Below, one piece after another: positions 21,908-39,034 of a stretch of DNA of 64,000 nucleotides. This stretch comes from Tethya wilhelma (Eukaryota > Porifera > Demospongiae > Tethyida > Tethyidae): contig CAXIPT010000007.1 in the NCBI GenBank assembly GCA_964030475.1, positions 1,089,745 through 1,153,744 of the forward strand, in the 5' to 3' direction. Made by a program: the position numbers and the translations under genes. Position 1 is the stretch's first letter. Every line of letters starts with the position of its first letter. The notes beneath the pieces were generated by a model. It was not told the origin of the DNA and searched no databases. It saw only the letters and a program-made list of their open reading frames with translations.

Positions 21908-22300
21908 TCATTGATACAATTTGATGAGTTCATCGCTGACAGCTGAGGGTGTGAGTACACCAAGGTCAGTGAACAGAAGAGAGATGTAGTGAGGGGGAGT
22001 ATAGTCAATGTGAGGGTGAGAGTCAGCACTGGAGTCCACCGTGGTGTACTGGAGGGGAAGAAAGAAAAGAAACATAGAAGCAAATTTCAAAGTATTTGTA
22101 GAAAGTGAATCAAAGACTTATAGTAGTGCTTTTGGCCAATATTGAAGGAAATTATTATAGATTTCTTTATCTACCTTCTCTTCATTAGGAAGGTCATCTT
22201 GGTTGAGAGGAAACATTCGAACAAACTTGAAACTCTCGACTACCACATAGAATGGTTTGTTCAGAGCCTTTGCCATTACAGCTAGTTGATAGGTGCCAAT
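21908..22300 (-). CDS. EIF2B1: eIF2B subunit alpha, 3' portion
   Basis: Two terminal exons: 22175-22300 ([20 protein letters not shown] through LPNEEK) and 21908-22048 ([11 protein letters not shown] through the end ELIKLYQ). These match the conserved C-terminus of the alpha regulatory subunit of the eIF2B exchange factor, including [19 protein letters not shown]. The first seven exons lie at 28630-29796 on the same strand. One exon of about 25 residues (before IGTYQ) is missing; the N at 22349 lies just upstream. See the separate entry for the 5' portion. Confidence 0.93.
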
Positions 22301-22348
22301 CTGATGAGAGAATATAATGAAACTAAGTATGATGGGGGGGGGGGGGGG

Positions 22349-22349
22349 N

Positions 22350-22405
<56 letters not shown>
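22349..22405 (+). repeat. Gap N followed by (CA)n after a G run
   Basis: A run of about 16 G bases, one N and about 28 CA units mark a scaffold join. The eIF2B exons stop on the left and SMARCA4 exons begin on the right. Confidence 0.85.
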
Positions 22406-22409
<4 letters not shown>

Positions 22410-22673
22410 GAAGTGTGAGATGCTATGTAGGTGCGGGCCTGCTAATTAAGATAAAATGTTCATTTCTTATAAATCTCTAGCTGTGCAACGTACAGTATCT
22501 TTTTTTCAGTTGTTGTCAACTTAACCTGTAGATACAGTATTTAGAAAAAAGCACCTGACTATGTACATTATTATCTTTTTTATATTATTTTATCTGTTGC
22601 TAGGCAGTGCATGCCAAATTCACACATAGAGGTTTTGTGACATTTTTATCTGGTTTTTTTCCTTCTTCTCTAG

Positions 22674-28540
<5,867 letters not shown>

Positions 28541-28629
28541 NGAACAACCATTTCCACCTTGACTTCAAAACCAAGCAAACATGATACTGCTCTAAAGATG
28601 GAATTCCTAAAGACTATTATAATACCCAC

Positions 28630-29494
28630 CCAATTGCAGAGTCCAGGATCAACTTGGATGGAATGTTAGCATCCTCCAACCATTTTTGCATACTTCTCCT
28701 GTGAATACAGGAACAATCCATTAAGGTACATGACGTAATTTAGTAATAATGACATAAGTTACATGAGTAGTGTATCTACTGTAGGATATTAGTTGAGTGC
28801 ACAATTGTGTGTGTATGTGTGCTTTTTACCCTGAGCCATCCAGCTCACAGGATGTGATGAAGATCTTTAATCGTTTCTTTGTGGCTGTTGCCTCCTCCAA
28901 TGTCCTATAGACCACTTTAGACATGGAGTGAATGAGGACAGTCTGAGAAGAGAAGTGAGAAGATGAATGAAGTAGCTCACATTTTCACAATAAAGTGTTT
29001 TGTTTTCAACTCACCGTGCCGTCTTTAATGAAGGGGTTGATGAGTTGAGCTATCTTCTTTCTCGAACTGGCTACTGTGTGTAGATATGTATTTCCTGCAT
29101 ACAATAAAGAGGTTTGGTCATACCCCAATTCACTACCATCATAACAATGACTATACCTCTATCAATCAGTGAACGCTTCAGTTCTTGAAAGTCCTACACA
29201 GAGTGTCAAGTGATGGGAACTGGTGTGTTACTCAATGATGATGGTGTGTGTATGTGTGTGTGAATATTACTAATTCACCTTGACTTCTCCCAGCTTTGAA
29301 GTGAGGGTGATAAATCTTACAAACAGCTCACATCCTGATGAGACTGATACTGTGGATGTTTTAGCTCTGATCAGTGCCTTTGTTGCTTGTTTGATTTCAT
29401 CTTGGAGACCAGCAATTGTACCAGCTAGAACCATTAACACACATAGTATTAAGGATGGATACAATAATTACAATTGGCTAATATTGTCGAACAC

Positions 29495-29536
<42 letters not shown>

Positions 29537-29796
29537 CGACATAACACAAGCCAAGAACAGCATCAAAACTACATTTTCAATGATTCCTGTACCTTCACTG
29601 TTCATTATCAGCTCAAGGAGGACCTTGATAGCAGCCACAGCATCTGAGAGTCCCGAGGGGCTGTCCTTCAGTTCCTCCTGGAAGTGTTCTACCACTTCTA
29701 CAAGGTTTGAGATGGTTCACAGCTGTCAATACAGTGCGTGTTGTGGAATATTGTCCTACCTGAAGTGTCCAGATCAGGTGCTTCTGATACACTCAT
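28630..29796 (-). CDS. EIF2B1: eIF2B subunit alpha, 5' portion
   Basis: Seven exons on the minus strand: 29760-29796 (start MSVSEAPDLDTS), 29593-29697, 29279-29424, 29157-29193, 29015-29094, 28830-28942 and 28630-28698, all phase-consistent, about 195 residues. Hallmarks of the alpha regulatory subunit: SDAVAAIKVLLELI, SVSSGCELFVRFITL, SRKKIAQLINPFIKDGTVLI, then NIPSKLILDSAIG. With the two exons at 21908-22300 and one missing exon of about 25 residues the protein would be about 305 residues, the usual length. The alpha subunit dimerises, holds the eIF2B decamer together and mediates sensing of phosphorylated eIF2 in the integrated stress response. The break coincides with the N at 28541. Confidence 0.93.
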
Positions 29797-29987
29797 AGCT
29801 TCTTCAAGCAGTCAGTGTTGAAAAGAATATTAGTGCAAAAGGGGTTAATTTTTAAAATATGTTTAACCCTTTTTTTTTATAGATAAAGTGCTGCGTCATT
29901 ATGAGGGTTTTCCCCTAAATTTCAAAACATTACCAGCTGAGCTGTGCTTGCAAAGAGCTTGTTGTTGTCTCTACGGTACCACCAACC
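29797..29987. promoter_or_regulatory. Head-to-head 5' region of EIF2B1 and NFATC2IP
   Basis: Only 191 bases lie between the two divergent start codons, so the promoters overlap. A run of T (29869-29878) lies inside. No classical TATA box stands out. Confidence 0.5.
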
Positions 29988-31880
29988 ATGGAAGAAGAAG
30001 AGCTAAGTATTCTCCGCTTCGGGAACAAGAAGAAGATATCCTTCAGAACTGCCTACCTGCCTCCTCTGAGCATGAACATGCGTGAAGACAGCGGCTCAGA
30101 CTCTTACAGCGGTGACTCTGACGATGGAGAGGGAGAAACAAGAAGGTCAGTCTTTGTTGCTAGTTTTGAATAGCTCAAAATAAGATACTGACATTTAACT
30201 CAGTGTAGAAACGTGCACACTGGCTAACTACACCTATTTACTGTAAATTTATGCTTAAAAATGCCTGATGTTTGGCATTTACAGAAGTCATCGTAAAAGG
30301 AGTCATGTTAAAAGCAAGCCCACATCAGTTGGTGGTAAACCTGGCTCCCTTGCCTCGAGGCTTATGCACAACCAGGCCGTTTACATCAATTCTGACGAAG
30401 ACAGCGATGGGATCACCTCACCCAGCAAGAAGTGAGTGGCACAAGTTACATATACTCCTGTGGTTATGGATTCCGAATTTAGCCTCTACTATCTATGATT
30501 TTAATATCATAGACGAAAGATATTGACAGCTGCCATATTGCTGTATTATATATAGTGTGCCAATCTACTAATGTTACAATTCTAGTTTTTATATAAAGTG
30601 CGTGTGTTTGCACATAGCCTCATAAATCCAGGCCTTCACAACTTTAAGACTATCCACTGCTTGTGTTTGGCTATGTTTAAAACACATAATTTAACTTGTG
30701 TACATAAATCTGACATCATTTTGTTTGATATCACTGTGTCAATTCACACCCTCTCTCTCTCCTGTTTCAGGCGAAAAGGAAGTGGTGACTCTAAGGACGT
30801 CTACCTGTTGGACTCTCCCCCGTCTTCCCCCCACTCCTCCTCCCCCTCCCCTCAGCCCTCACCACCTCCACCGGGGTGCTACCTCGACCAGAACACACCC
30901 ACAGACAAGAGATCGAGAAGAGTTCTTGAGTTAGTCCACTCTATGTAGCAGTAGTTCAATTATTTCACGTTAAACTTTGATTGAGAAACTATTGAGCTTA
31001 ACATAACAAAATTTAATTTCTTCATATTGGTATAGGCACTTTATATTAATGAAAAGGAAATAACACTATACTTTATGAATCCCTCTTCTTTCTGTACATG
31101 GCTTATACTCTTTCATGTGCTAGACCCATCCTTAGGGAAGCTAATGTGTTACGGAGCAGGTGCAGTCAAATACGTACATATGGCAAATACACAAGATTGA
31201 TAGTTACACTCCTGAATCTGTTTCCAGTATCACATGGCCAAACACACTCACGGTTTTTGATGATGTAACTGCACCCACTCTAAGTCTTTATGCATAAATT
31301 TTATTTATTAACATTGTTTTGAAGCAATATTATATCAGACTTAAACTTTAGCTGAAAAATGAGGCTGTGGCAATCCTTTATTTTACTACTTGGAAGTTAC
31401 TGTATGTACCTTATTTCATTTCCAGCAAAGCCAACAATGTTCTCAACCAGCTGCGCTATTCCACACAGTCCTACTCCCCACCTTGCTACTCTGACTTCAC
31501 CATCGACTTGAACGACTCCATGTCTCCTGCTGGAGGGGCAGCTCCACCATTCAGACTCAGAATCAGATGCAGAGGGACGATTTACAAGTACAATGTCCAC
31601 AAGGTACAGGTTGTCTCAACCGGTCTGGTTCACACTAACACGTTGTAGACATCAAAGCAACCACGGGCGAAATGTAGTAGTGCTCATTTTTTGATTGAGT
31701 GTTGTCCGTGAAGTGAGCTTGATTGCTTGTTTCTTGTTAAAATTTATATAACCATTTTGATTTTTCAATCCTGGTTACAAATGGTACCATATACAATAGG
31801 GTGTGTGTAGCCTCGTCTTACCCAGGCCCCTCTCTCTTTGAAAATAAGGAAAGGTCAAAGGAGAGAGCCTGGGTACGAGG

Positions 31881-31916
<36 letters not shown>

Positions 31917-32268
31917 AGAGAAAGAGTATGTTGGTTCATAGTAATGTAAAACTCTACTTGTTAAATCCCTCTTTTTTTTGAACAGAAATTCAAATCGTCT
32001 CTCCTTTATTAGACGGATCCTTTCTCTCACGTCTGTGCTCTCTTGCTGGGTGACCTCAAGGAAGACGTGGGTCAGGAGGTGCTCCTCTCTCACAAGACCT
32101 CTACCATCAAGCACACAGAGAGTCCAGCCTCTCTTGGTCTCACCACTGCAGATATCCTTGGTGAGTGAGGGGAGTTTTTTGTTCCTGTACAATTTTGTGT
32201 TTTTGTATGTCTAAAGATGATGTTATGATGCAAACTGTCTTTAGATTAGCTGAAAATTTTGTCACTCT

Positions 32269-32311
<43 letters not shown>

Positions 32312-32675
32312 AGATGCAGTAATAATGGCAGAATCCTCACTTGCTGATGTCAGTTCTGGCTCTTTAAATGAGAGCACTGGTAGAGGTGACACCATCACTG
32401 TGACCATACGGAGCTCGAAGACAAGCAAAGCTTACAGTTTACCAAGGGTAAGAAAGTATTATTGTTTTAGTTAAAAATTCCACTATTTTATGTTTTCTTC
32501 TCTATCTTAGTCGCAACCTCTTCAGAAAGCAATGACTGCTTTTGCTTCCGAGCTTGGTATTTCCATCACCAAGTTAAAGTTCTTCTTTGACGGTGATCCA
32601 ATTCACCCCACAAAGACAGCTGAAGATATGGACATGGAGAATGAAGACTGTATTGATGTTACAGTGGTTTCTTGA
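29988..32675 (+). CDS. NFATC2IP: SUMO-like domain protein of the NFATC2IP/Rad60/Esc2 family
   Basis: Seven exons: 29988-30145, 30285-30431, 30771-30929, 31426-31603, 32013-32160, 32314-32447 and 32511-32675, giving about 362 residues with all phases matching. The N-terminal half is low complexity: acidic (SGDSDDGEGE), basic and Pro/Ser-rich (SPHSSSPSPQPSPPPPG). The C-terminal half holds two ubiquitin-like folds: FRLRIRCRGTIYKYNVHK through LGLTTADIL, and DTITVTIRSSKTSKAYSLPR through FFDGDPIHPTKTAEDMDMEN. The last fold ends DCIDVTVVS with no diglycine, so it is not conjugated, as expected for this family. Members act in SUMO-guided DNA repair and, in mammals, bind NFAT. The acceptor at 32012 (CTTTATTAG) was chosen because an earlier one at AACAG gives a stop. 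Confidence 0.82.
31808..31883. repeat. Hairpin MITE with TAGCCTCG-CCCAGGC ends
   Basis: TAGCCTCGTCTTACCCAGGC on the left pairs with GCCTGGGTACGAGGCTA on the right. It lies in an NFATC2IP intron next to a GT microsatellite. Related ends occur at 34596 and 36805. Confidence 0.8.
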
Positions 32676-32978
32676 AGTCAGCTAGAGCTAGAGTAGCCTG
32701 AGGCTATTATAATGATCAAACTTGTACCTACTGCAGATCTTTATGTTGTTGTGAATGTGTTCTTTCAATGTTTGAATTTCCCGCCATTAGTCATTTGTTA
32801 CATTTGATTGGTCAAATAGTAAATTAACCTGCACACCAACCAGTCGGTAATCATTTGGTCGTTAGGAAGGGGTTTCCTCCTGTCGTCCATTGAAGAACTA
32901 TTTTGGCATTCGAGGTACGTGTGCGCCTAACTCGGTGAACTGTACGAGCATAGAGTCACTGTACGGAGCGGCGTGAGA

Positions 32979-34572
32979 ATGGCCAGCCCGGGCACAGACC
33001 AAGGAGCTCTTATGCTAAAGAGACAACTAATGGGTAACAATGAAACGTAAATAAGAACCACCTAAAAAAGCTTGTGGGAGTTGTCTATGTAGCATACAAT
33101 TTGTGGAACTAGGTACAAATGGTTACAAAATCATGTGAAATCACCATCTCTACCAACAGTTTAGCAGTAGCTAGGTGTATCTACGTGATGTGGTTTCTTT
33201 CTAATATCATTTGCAGAACTTCAGAAGAAACCTGTTGAAGGATTCTCAGCAGGTTTAGTGGACGACGATGACGTCTATAAATGGGAGGTGATGATAATCG
33301 GACCTCCAGACACGTTCTAGTATCCTCGAGTGTTTGTTTGCTGTGATATTGTGACCTTGCATGGTTTATGTCACTGTACTGGTCACTTCCTTACGTGTTC
33401 TATAACCAGTGGTCACCCAGCATTGATGTGACTAGGTACATAGGACTTTGAGTTGAGAGTTATGAAGCACTTTTGGCTGCTAAAATTCATACATTTTGCT
33501 CAGTGTGTGCATAAATAGCTGAAGGTGTAGTGGCAGACTAGAATATGCTCTGAATGTGCTTGTCCTTATACATACACAATCTCCCAGTCCCTTTCATTAG
33601 GTTCTCTGTCTAGTTTTCAGGCAGTTAATGTTCGTGGGAGAGAGCCTGGGAGCTTCAAGTAACCAAGGAATACATGGTCTTGAGAACGAGGCTAGAAATA
33701 AGGAAGAGGGAGCTATTTTTTGTTTGATATCACTAGACGTGTGTGTAAGGTGATAATGCTGTTGCCCACTATGATAGCTCCATATGACCACGTGTGTGTT
33801 ATGTTGCCAAGGGAGCCTCTGAATGTTGTGCTAGTTTGAGACAACTGCTATTCCCTTTTGTGGGTGCACACGAAAACACGAGCTGTTTTAATTTTCTCTC
33901 CACAAGCATTTCTTTGTGGTTTCTATTTATTGTCTGTTTGGAGAGGAACGGGTAGTTTCAGTTGTGGTTTTGCTCAACACACTCTCTCAGTCTAACCTCG
34001 TTTGGATTTCTAATCAAACATCAAACAAATTATCTACGGTCTGAGTGTGATGGCATATGCAACGGTACTTCCACCTAATGTACACACACTCTTAAAAACA
34101 AATTTTTTTGATGGGATAGTGTTTGTAGTTCCCTGGTATTTGCAGCCTAATGGCATTTTTTTTTCGTCATTAAAACTTTTGATTCACTGTCAATTTCGGT
34201 TTTACATGTGCACTGGGACACCAGTGTGAAAACTGTATAATTTTGGGATTGTACCAGTGTGCAAAATGTAATAGTTTTCACAGTGGTGTAATACCGAAAT
34301 CATAGATCATCTAGATAATTATACTACGTCTATAATATTATTATCTATGCCGAAATTGTCAGTCAATCAATAACTTGTTAGCCCCTGTGCAATGACTCTA
34401 TCTTCTCACCTAGCCATTAAAACTCATCATAAATCCTTGAGCAGTCAGTTTCCTTGACCGTCACTTGTTTTCAGCGAAGGAGGATTTTTCAGAGCTCATT
34501 TAGACTTCCCTAAGGAGTATCCTCAGAGACCACCAAAGATGAAGTTTGTCACAGAGATATGGCACCCCAATG
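32979..34572 (+). CDS. UBE2G1: Ubiquitin-conjugating enzyme E2 G1, 5' part
   Basis: Three exons: 32979-33033, 33217-33319 and 34475-34572, in phase, giving the first 85 residues. They match the N-terminal half of UBE2G1: start MASPGTDQGALMLKRQL, then KKPVEGFSAGLVDDDDVYKW, EVMIIGPPDTFYEGG and PPKMKFVTEIWHPN, which ends the HPN signature. The exon with the catalytic Cys and the acidic loop is not found between 34573 and the N at 35240 and is presumably in the gap. UBE2G1 builds Lys48 ubiquitin chains and acts with cullin-RING ligases. Confidence 0.92.
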
Positions 34573-35197
34573 GTACGTGTGTCAATGTGTGCATGTAGCC
34601 TCATTCCCAGGCTCCACAAATACTTGCTTTGACAATGTATCCAAAGAGCAGGCAGACCTAGCCTTGTACCTAGGCCTTCCCCATAAAATATGCGTGATGA
34701 GAACTTTGTAACTCGCAAAATATAAAATGCGCGCCAGTAAAGGCCTGGGAATGAGGCTAGGCAGGCCTATGAGTGAGACTTTTGGGTTCATGCATCATAG
34801 CAACCAGATTGAGTGTGTGCTTGAGTGTGCATGCACTGCATGTGAGTGTAGTTGTGTGTGCATGGACATGATATGGTGTGTCTGTATGTGAGTTGTTTTC
34901 TTACATTCACACAACTGGAATATGAGAACACATGTACTGTGTCGATTCTAGTTCTACAGAGAGAAGGAGGAGGTTGCAAGTGCGGGAATAGAGATCATGT
35001 GTATATCATGGATTGCTAAAAATAATGCTGAGTCAGTGACTCTTTTTCTGCCTGATCAGCAATTTTTCTCTGTGTACTGTGTGTATACTTTTGTAAATTT
35101 TGCTGGATTAGCAGAAAAGGATTGCTGACTCAGCAATTAACGTTATCTGCGTGATCTCTAGTTGCGCACCTCCAACCTCCTCTGCTGTAAACTATTC

Positions 35198-35239
<42 letters not shown>

Positions 35240-36077
35240 NATGCTCCCATTAGCTCACAATCACACACAACAAACACAACCTATCTTCACAGCCTCCACC
35301 TCTCTCTCTCCCTCATGACTAGCTGGCCGTGACTATTCCAACATGCTACATGACAGTGTCTATTCTCATGTAGTGGGGCCAACCACAAAACATAACTATA
35401 TTATGTACAAATACCAATTTATGTATCAAGTCTGTAACTCTATGTGGTCTCAATACACTTATACACAAATGTCTGTTCCTACAGCGATTATAGCGGAGTA
35501 CATACATACATACATACATGTGTGCACAGCTTAGACAGACAGCTACATACCTGAGAAAAGATTGTCGGCAAATCTCAACAATAAACTGCTTTTTCCTACT
35601 CCTGTTCGTGTGTGTGTGAGTGAGTGTATTAATATCAACAGTTCACACCATTTCATAGTGAATACCATAATTTACATAATCTGGGCACGGACGATCAGAG
35701 CGATTTATATTGCAAAGATTAGACTGCATATTTCTACAATCATATTCTCTACTCTGGATGTTGCATATTCAAAGTCGGCTCAATACAAACCACTAGACTA
35801 GTCTTATACAGAGGCTGAATCGTTGATCAGTATCAGCACGATCTTCAGAAATTTGATCTTGAAATCTACCCATTCTTTTCAGTGGCTTTGTGGTATCTCA
35901 TACTGATCAATATAGTATCAAAATCTCCCTCTGGATTTTTTGTGAGAGCAATTTCACAGCCCACTCAACCAAAGCAAACTATAGCTTGGGCTCCTCACGA
36001 TGAGACCACGCCTAAACTGATCGTGTGTATCTACTAAAACACGTCGCACGCACCGTGCACAACCCATAGCGACTCAC
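34573..36077. other. Non-coding stretch with a hairpin, TC repeat and gap
   Basis: It holds the UBE2G1 3' intron, the hairpin at 34596-34759, a (TC)n run ending at the N at 35240, and AT-rich DNA. Neither the remaining UBE2G1 exons nor the remaining RAB35 exons are seen. Confidence 0.7.
34596..34759. repeat. Foldback element with TAGCCTCATTCCCAGGC ends
   Basis: TAGCCTCATTCCCAGGCTCC on the left and GGCCTGGGAATGAGGCTA on the right are inverted repeats. A second, partial end (TAGCCTTGTACCTAGGCC) lies inside, suggesting one element within another. Confidence 0.8.
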
Positions 36078-36129
36078 CGCTGTCTCCGATGATAAGGAGC
36101 TTGAACAGATGATCGTACTCTCTCGCCAT
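36078..36129 (-). CDS. RAB35: Rab GTPase exon 1, RAB35-like
   Basis: A 52-base coding exon starting at the ATG at 36129 reads MAREYDHLFKLLIIGDSG and ends at a GTGAGT donor within the P-loop, the usual position for an intron in Rab genes. MAR-YDHLFKLLIIGDSG is closest to RAB35 (human MARDYDHLF); RAB1, RAB8 and RAB13 start differently. RAB35 controls endocytic recycling and actin. Later exons should lie to the left but are not seen before the N at 35240, so the gene is truncated by the assembly. The start codon is 222 bases from the divergent BLTP2 start. Confidence 0.8.
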
Positions 36130-36351
36130 CTTCTTCTAAAACCTCCACACAAACTACACCGCAACCCTCTGTGTGTTGACAATGCTGACACAAATTCAAT
36201 ATCCTGACCGAGCCCTTTTCCCGTATTCTATTCCAATAACCGTTTATTTTCCGTATACTTGATGGTCACATGAGTTAATTGAAAATAAAATTTAACCCAT
36301 TTAACACCCTCCTAAAAAGAAACTGCACCGTGGACTTTCCCAAACTGTTGC
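36130..36351. promoter_or_regulatory. Head-to-head 5' region of RAB35 and BLTP2
   Basis: 222 bases lie between two divergent start codons. It contains CCGTTTATTTTCCGTATA-type AT-rich sequence and no clear TATA box at a standard distance. Confidence 0.45.
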
Positions 36352-37000
36352 ATGAGCAGTAAAAACATGGACACTGTGGTGTATTGGATAGGCACACTAT
36401 TTAAGCTGCTACTGCTCCTCGTGGTACTAAGGTATATCACTGCTCTATCTTGTCTCATATGATGCAATATGTACGTATACATGAGACCACTATCTATCCC
36501 ATTTATGCTATAGGATTGGAGTATGGGGCCTGTTTTGGTTGCTGGAGCAACTGTCTGGGATAGTGATTAAAGTGTCTGGCTGGAGACTGAGAGGATTTGA
36601 AACACTCACTGTCAAGACGACCAATTTGGAGCTGGTGGGTTGAGTCGGGGTTAACGAATGAAAGTACATGCATTATACATTAGGTTACTAATGAATTAGT
36701 GGAATAATATTTATTATGCATAACATAATAATACTAAGTATAGATTTTCTACAGGGGAAATAAGCTTATGCAGTTGCCTTATTCCAAGGGAAACTAAGGG
36801 TTGCTAGCCTCGTTCCCAGACTCCCTCTCAGTGAGTCCATACTCACTGAGAATTAAGCATGAGAAAAGAAGATCCTGTGGATGTAGCTAATTGGTTACGT
36901 TGAACCAGATAAGGCCTGGGAATGAATGGGGCTATGGTGCATGTAAGGTGAATTTCTCCAACTTATTGTNATGAAGTTATCCTGCATCCCCCCCTCCCAA

Positions 37001-37037
<37 letters not shown>

Positions 37038-38975
37038 CTCAGCAACTCTCCAACCTCTACCTCTCTGTGAGGTGGTTCGATCCTTCGTGTCGGCACTTCT
37101 TTAGAGTCAACGTTGCCGGAGTCCACATTCAATATTACAGGATTGATTCTGATAATAAGAACAGGCCCGACAGTGCAAGGAAGGCAGAGGAGAGGGGAAG
37201 CAGCTGGAAGAACTGGTGGAGAGGAAGGAACAGGAAGAAAAAGAAGGAGTCTACAGAGACTGGTACTCTTAGATTTACGCTTTTAGTCTTTCTGTGGACA
37301 ATTTGATAATGTATGTATTCTTAATTTGAAAGGCCATTCAAGGAAGACCCGGTTCTTGTACTGGTGTCTGACCAGGGTTCTTAAGGTAAGCAATACCTCA
37401 TTTGTATTAATGTGACCTTTAACCTTCCTCTTCTACGCCAGTTGACAGAGTTGTCGATTCATTGCTTGGAGGTGTGGCTTCAAGATAGCCCCTCCCCCAA
37501 TCTCTCATTCATAACAGCGGTAGAGGTACAGGGACGGTTCAATGCAATTGCCAAACCACTTCCTAACAAGTGAGAGAAATTTTCATATGCATACTCTGGC
37601 TGCCATAGCAACTGTACATGTACTACATATATGTATTGTATCTATAATGGTCATACTCTATTGTTCACAGGCAGCTGGCTGTTTCCTTGGAAGTTGAAAA
37701 AGCCACTACCCAATTTTTGCTTCAAACTGATCGAGTGAGTGTCTTGCTAGCGGTTTGTGCTATTTTTTTAATACTACATGTATCTATTTATCTCTCTCTC
37801 GCTCTCGCTCTCTTGTGTGTGTGTGTTTGTGTGTGCAGCCATGTTCTACAACCATTGATGGTCTCTATCCACTAGTAGAGCTCTCTCTCAGCACAAAGGT
37901 CTACCTGTTTCTGAAGCCGCTAGAGAGAAAGGAACCGCTCCATTTTGTCCAAGTCAACACGGTCCCTCTCGCCATCTCTATCCTCCATGAAGGTATGGCT
38001 TGAACATTCCATGACTTTCTCTTTCTCTCTGGAAACATTTTACCAAATTCACTGGTTGAGAGCTTTAAAGTGAGGTTATGTATAGAATCTACATAGATAT
38101 CTAGGAGTGTAGCAACTGTAAGCCTACAGTACTTTAATGCCTTTCATCTTCAATTATTCCTTATTACATCCCCTGTGTTAGTGATCTGTATAATCTCTCT
38201 ATTCACAGATGCACTACCATATGGTGCTGAGTATGTCCGTTCTCTTGTGTCCAAGTCTACAACTCCACCAGCTGCCAGTGACCCAATGAAGGAGAGTAAT
38301 GTGGAGCAATCCAAAGGAAAGACTCGCTATTTCCCAGAGGTATAAATTAATAGAATTACGTAGCTTTATTCAATCAGCTTTTAGCATATTATAGTGAACA
38401 CAATCCCAAAAGTGGGCTAGCTGGGAATAAGGCTGCTCTCTTGTCTTTGAGTGTCTACTTAAAACATGTATTCTTTGCATATTTGCTTCTCCCCCTCTAC
38501 AGAAGACAGAGGTGGTTCTTGAAGATGTCAACTTGCGCTACCATTCCAACATCAACAACAGGTATACAGAGACAGTCGTCGTACTCATGTACTGGTGTAA
38601 CCTGGTTCATGTCCATTTTTTCATTTTCTCACGTTAGAGTTCTTTCTTCGAAGCTCACTAGGATATCGCTTGCAGCTAGCCTGTCACGCTCGAGTGACTC
38701 AGACTCCTCGAGAGGCAGCCAAGATGGTGGGCTGCCTGGGTTTGATGTAACAGTAGGACTGCAAGGTACTTTGACCGTATATATAGTTTTGTTTATAAAT
38801 ACTTTAACATTGTTTGTAGATCTAAGATAGTTTGTAGTGTAAAGATCAAACTGTATAATGTGTGTAGATGTGAGTGTTATGGATTCTGTTGGTCGCAAAT
38901 CACTCAAACTCCACCAGATGAGACTCATATCTGAGGTATGTATAGATCGTTCTGACACTTAGCTTTAGCAGCATT

Positions 38976-39034
<59 letters not shown>
